Below are positions 61,302 through 64,000 of a stretch of 64,000 nucleotides of DNA, in pieces; position 1 is the first letter of the stretch; every line of letters begins with the position of its first letter. Made by a program: the position numbers and the translations under genes. This DNA is from Cercis canadensis. Its lineage: Eukaryota; Streptophyta; Magnoliopsida; Fabales; Fabaceae. The notes beneath the pieces were generated by a model. It was not told the origin of the DNA, ran no database searches, and saw nothing but the letters and a program-made list of their open reading frames with translations. The stretch lies in NCBI GenBank assembly GCA_003255065.1, contig QAOA01001976.1:39089-103088 (forward strand). The letters are read 5' to 3'.

Positions 61302-62829
61302 ATGACGAAGCATTCCACTTTCTGGGTCCTCTTCTTGCTTGCTTTCAGCTTCTATGTTTCTGCTGCAACAACAACTGAAGAGTTTACAGGTTGGTGATAG
61401 ATAATTTCTTGCAATTAAATATATTTTTCGTACTTGAATTATTTTTCAAATATCATTTTAGTCTTTCATTTATTTTTTGTGTCACTTTTTAATTCTCGAA
61501 TAATCACATTACCCACTAAATTGATTATCTATAATACTAAAAATTATCATTTAAAAGATTGATTTAACGGGCAGAGTAATTATTTGAGAATTAAATTGAT
61601 ACTAAAAATAAATCAATAACTAAAGTGACAAAAATAAGTAACCAAATACCGAATAATTCTTTACTGCTTATTTTCAGTTTTAACTAGCTAATATTAGTGT
61701 TTGCAGTACTTCATCTGAGGCACATTTAGATTACTAATGTGATGCTAATTCAATGATTTATTTTATTGCTAGCAAGTGTTTAAATTATGGTTCTCATATA
61801 GTAGCATAGTGACTGCAATATTATCGCTTTTTGATCTGCATCTATTATTTTTTCTGCATATCTTTTTCCAGATTTGTGACAATCACGTGACTGTTACCAC
61901 TAAGACAACTAGAATTTAGTTAGGAAGAATAATTGAAAAAAGATGGCTTAGAAATTTTTAAGACTCCAAAAAGACAAGTGGTTAATTAGTTCATAAATTT
62001 ATGGCTATTGAGAGGAGAAAAAAAGATTAATAGTTCTTAAAATTTTCTAAAAGCTTATAAATTATTGTTGGACAAGAAAGATAGTTTCTTTACCTGGTTG
62101 GATTATGAAGGTAATCTTGTTTTAATAAATATATGTTGAGGTTATTATAGAGGCACATACATCATATGGTTTGCATTTCTTTGTGCAGGGAATGATGTAA
62201 ACACTGATGGTGAGCCTCTAAATGGAGGCTTCGGAAAGAGAATCACAGAAGATCATGATGAAGAAGAGAAATTCAAAGGATTTTTCCATCCAAAGCCAAT
62301 TCCGCATTTTAAGCCTATTGTGAAGCCAATTCCAATTGTAAAGCCAGTTCCAATTGTAAAGCCAATTCCAATTGTGAAGCCAGTTCCAATTGTAAAGCCA
62401 ATTCCAATTGTAAAGCCAATTCCAATTGTGAAGCCAGTTCCAATTGTAAAGCCAATTCCAATTGTGAAGCCATTCTTCAAGAAGCCATTTTTCAAGAAAC
62501 CACTTAAGCCATTCCCACCAAAAGCCACAATTGTTGAGAAGCCTCTTCCAATTCCGCATTTTAAGCCTATTGTGAAGCCAATTCCAATATATAAGCCTAT
62601 TCCAATTGTGAAGCCAATTCCAATAGTTAAGCCTATTCCAAAGCCATTTCCTAAACCATTTCCAATCCCAAAGAAACCCTTCTTTCCTCCATTAGTTCCC
62701 ACTACTGTTGAGCCAGAAGGATTTTTACCAAAGCCTTTCCACCCAAAGCCAATCCCTAAACTACTACTGCCACCCAAATTCAAGAAACCATATTTGCCAA
62801 TTCACAAGCCAATTCCGATTCATGGTTAG
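61302..62829 (+). CDS. Secreted repetitive proline-rich cell-wall protein, copy 2
   Basis: Two exons (61302-61389 and 62189-62829) join to 242 aa. The signal peptide and acidic leader are the same as in copy 1. The first repeat array is almost all KPIPIVKPVPIVKP without tyrosine. After the KPFFKKPFFKKPLKPFPP spacer comes a short array. It is followed by a non-repetitive block KPFPKPFPIPKKPFFPPLVP, TTVEPEGFLPKPFHPKPIPK and LLLPPKFKK that copy 1 lacks. The tail LPIHKPIPIHG is shared. This copy continues into unique 3' flank and is more likely to be the complete reference form. A poly(A) signal aataaa lies near 62976. Confidence 0.9.
61414..61653. mobile_element. MITE in the intron of proline-rich gene 2
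   Basis: This is the duplicate of the element at 58211-58450 at the same intron position, with very few base changes. Confidence 0.65.
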
Positions 62830-62989
62830 AAAATATCCACTCCATTATTAAAGCCCTCCTATGGCTATGCTTCTCTCAAGATAATTACACACCCACGTTA
62901 ATTTTCATATTTCCTATTATATCCATCTTGTATTTTGCAGTAGCTAGGATTGGTGTTGTGGTATAGTAAAGCTCAGAATAAAGAGAGAG

Positions 62990-64000
62990 GAAAATGAAGA
63001 AATCTAAGAAGTAAAGTGTTTGTACAATATTGCAGTATCATTATTGTAAATCAGTTTTTTTATAATCCATTGGGGTGATGATGGTGTTGGTTCTCTTGTT
63101 AGTACAATATGTCTTCTTCATCTTTTTATTTTTGGTATGAATTTATGTTTTTTTTTTCATACACAACAACATAAAAGTTTACATTTAAATTTTTTTACAA
63201 ACTATTCAGATTCTTTACCACTAAATCACACTTAATAATAATGATATAATCATTCACTGAAAAATATAAAAACAACATTCCACTATTTTCAATTTAATTT
63301 GAAGGCTTGTAGGACTATAAAATAAGTATGTATCTGAACTTTTAAGATCCCAGACAATGTAAACTAGCTCACACATATCATTATTTAGTAAATTAGAAGG
63401 GATCATCATGGTTTAACAGCACCTCCAGTTAAGAATTAAGAGATTTGGTGCTAGGAATTTAATCAGTTCTAATTAATCCCCTTCTCCCTTCCTAACATAT
63501 CGCACTCCTTTTTGGGAAAAGAAAACGCATAAAAAAAAAAAAAAGGATCTGATATACAAAAGGGGAGTATAAAAAAAAACTCAAGAAATTATGATTTTTT
63601 TTTTTTAATTTTTGGTTATAATTTTGGATTTAAAGATAAAACTTACAAATTCTAAAAATGACCTATCATTTAGTTATAGGCTATTTGATTGGTTTCGTGT
63701 GCAAGGAACGAAAGCCATGTCCGTAAATGACTCTTATACTCTGTTTAAGTGTAAAAATCTTAATTAGACTTTGTCCTAGTTCTAGCTCGATCACAGAAAA
63801 ACTAAAAAAGCTAAATGATGAAGAAATTCTCCTCTTTTTTTTTTTTTTTTTTGAGATGGTAAATAACGTAGAAATTTCCCTAGCAGCAAATTCCAAAAAA
63901 CGTGTATATATAGTTGGATATTTATTGAAGAAACCACTGATTATTAAAAGTGAACTTTTAAGAAGAAAATATGTATAAATGAATCTAGGACACCAAAATA
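62990..64000. other. Region downstream of proline-rich gene 2
   Basis: The 3' UTR of the gene is followed by AT-rich intergenic DNA. Short A and T runs (63528-63545, 63836-63852) are present. No gene is seen. Confidence 0.5.

Larger units (their letters stand above)
56627..62989. repeat. 3.2-kb direct duplication joined at an N
   Basis: The block 56627-59842 is followed by the N at 59843, after which 59844-62989 repeats it at very high identity, including promoter, intron, coding ends and 3' UTR. The main difference is within the repetitive coding region. The second copy then continues into unique sequence past gagagaggaaaatg, whereas the first stops at the N. That geometry fits two overlapping contigs, or two haplotypes, laid end to end. 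Confidence 0.9.

Overview
This is a window of an AT-rich plant nuclear genome, almost certainly a eudicot and probably a rosid. Genes have several short exons with GT-AG introns. The recognisable proteins are plant families: annexins of the RJ4, D3 and D4 types, a coiled-coil NB-LRR (CNL) resistance protein, a secreted proline-rich cell-wall protein, a plastid uL3 fragment and a plant-type Integrator subunit 9. Gene-poor stretches are full of short inverted-repeat DNA transposons (MITEs), many with clear 9-bp or 8-bp target-site duplications. The species cannot be named from the sequence.

Layout. 1-5.2 kb: intergenic, with a 1.26-kb terminal-inverted-repeat element that carries the 5' exon of a plastid ribosomal protein L3 gene. 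5.3-8.6 kb: a complete adenylate kinase isoenzyme 6 (AK6/Fap7) gene. 11.6-35.7 kb: an annexin cluster. It holds two tandem RJ4-like annexins, each preceded by an orphan annexin first exon, then an annexin D4-like gene on the minus strand and a divergent annexin D3-like gene on the plus strand. 36.7-41.2 kb: Integrator subunit 9 on the minus strand, whose eleven coding exons I could join in frame (698 aa). 43.6-47.4 kb: a CNL resistance gene whose single long reading frame is cut once by an in-frame TAA between the NB-ARC and LRR regions. 49.3-54 kb: a patchwork of captured host-gene pieces, including a second partial copy of INTS9, pieces of the nonsense-mediated-decay factor SMG8 inside an inverted-repeat element, and unrecognised exon-like segments. 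55.3-56.4 kb: a hAT-like element. 56.6-63 kb: two nearly identical 3.2-kb blocks, each with a two-exon proline-rich protein gene.

Assembly quality matters here. There are 16 N positions, and at seven of them the sequence after the N restarts a copy of the sequence before it (21 bp to 3.2 kb). That is the signature of overlapping contig ends, or two haplotypes, joined rather than merged. The duplicated proline-rich gene, the second orphan annexin exon in unit 2 and part of the SMG8-bearing element are therefore probably assembly copies.

The genes do not form one pathway. The four annexins are a local family expansion in which the D3/D4 pair matches the neighbouring ANN3/ANN4 genes of Arabidopsis. 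The most unusual biology is the repeated capture of host exons (uL3c, SMG8, INTS9) by or next to non-autonomous DNA elements, and a GC-AG intron shared by the RJ4-like annexin pair. I found no CRISPR array, no convincing tRNA or rRNA gene, and no clearly new biological system.
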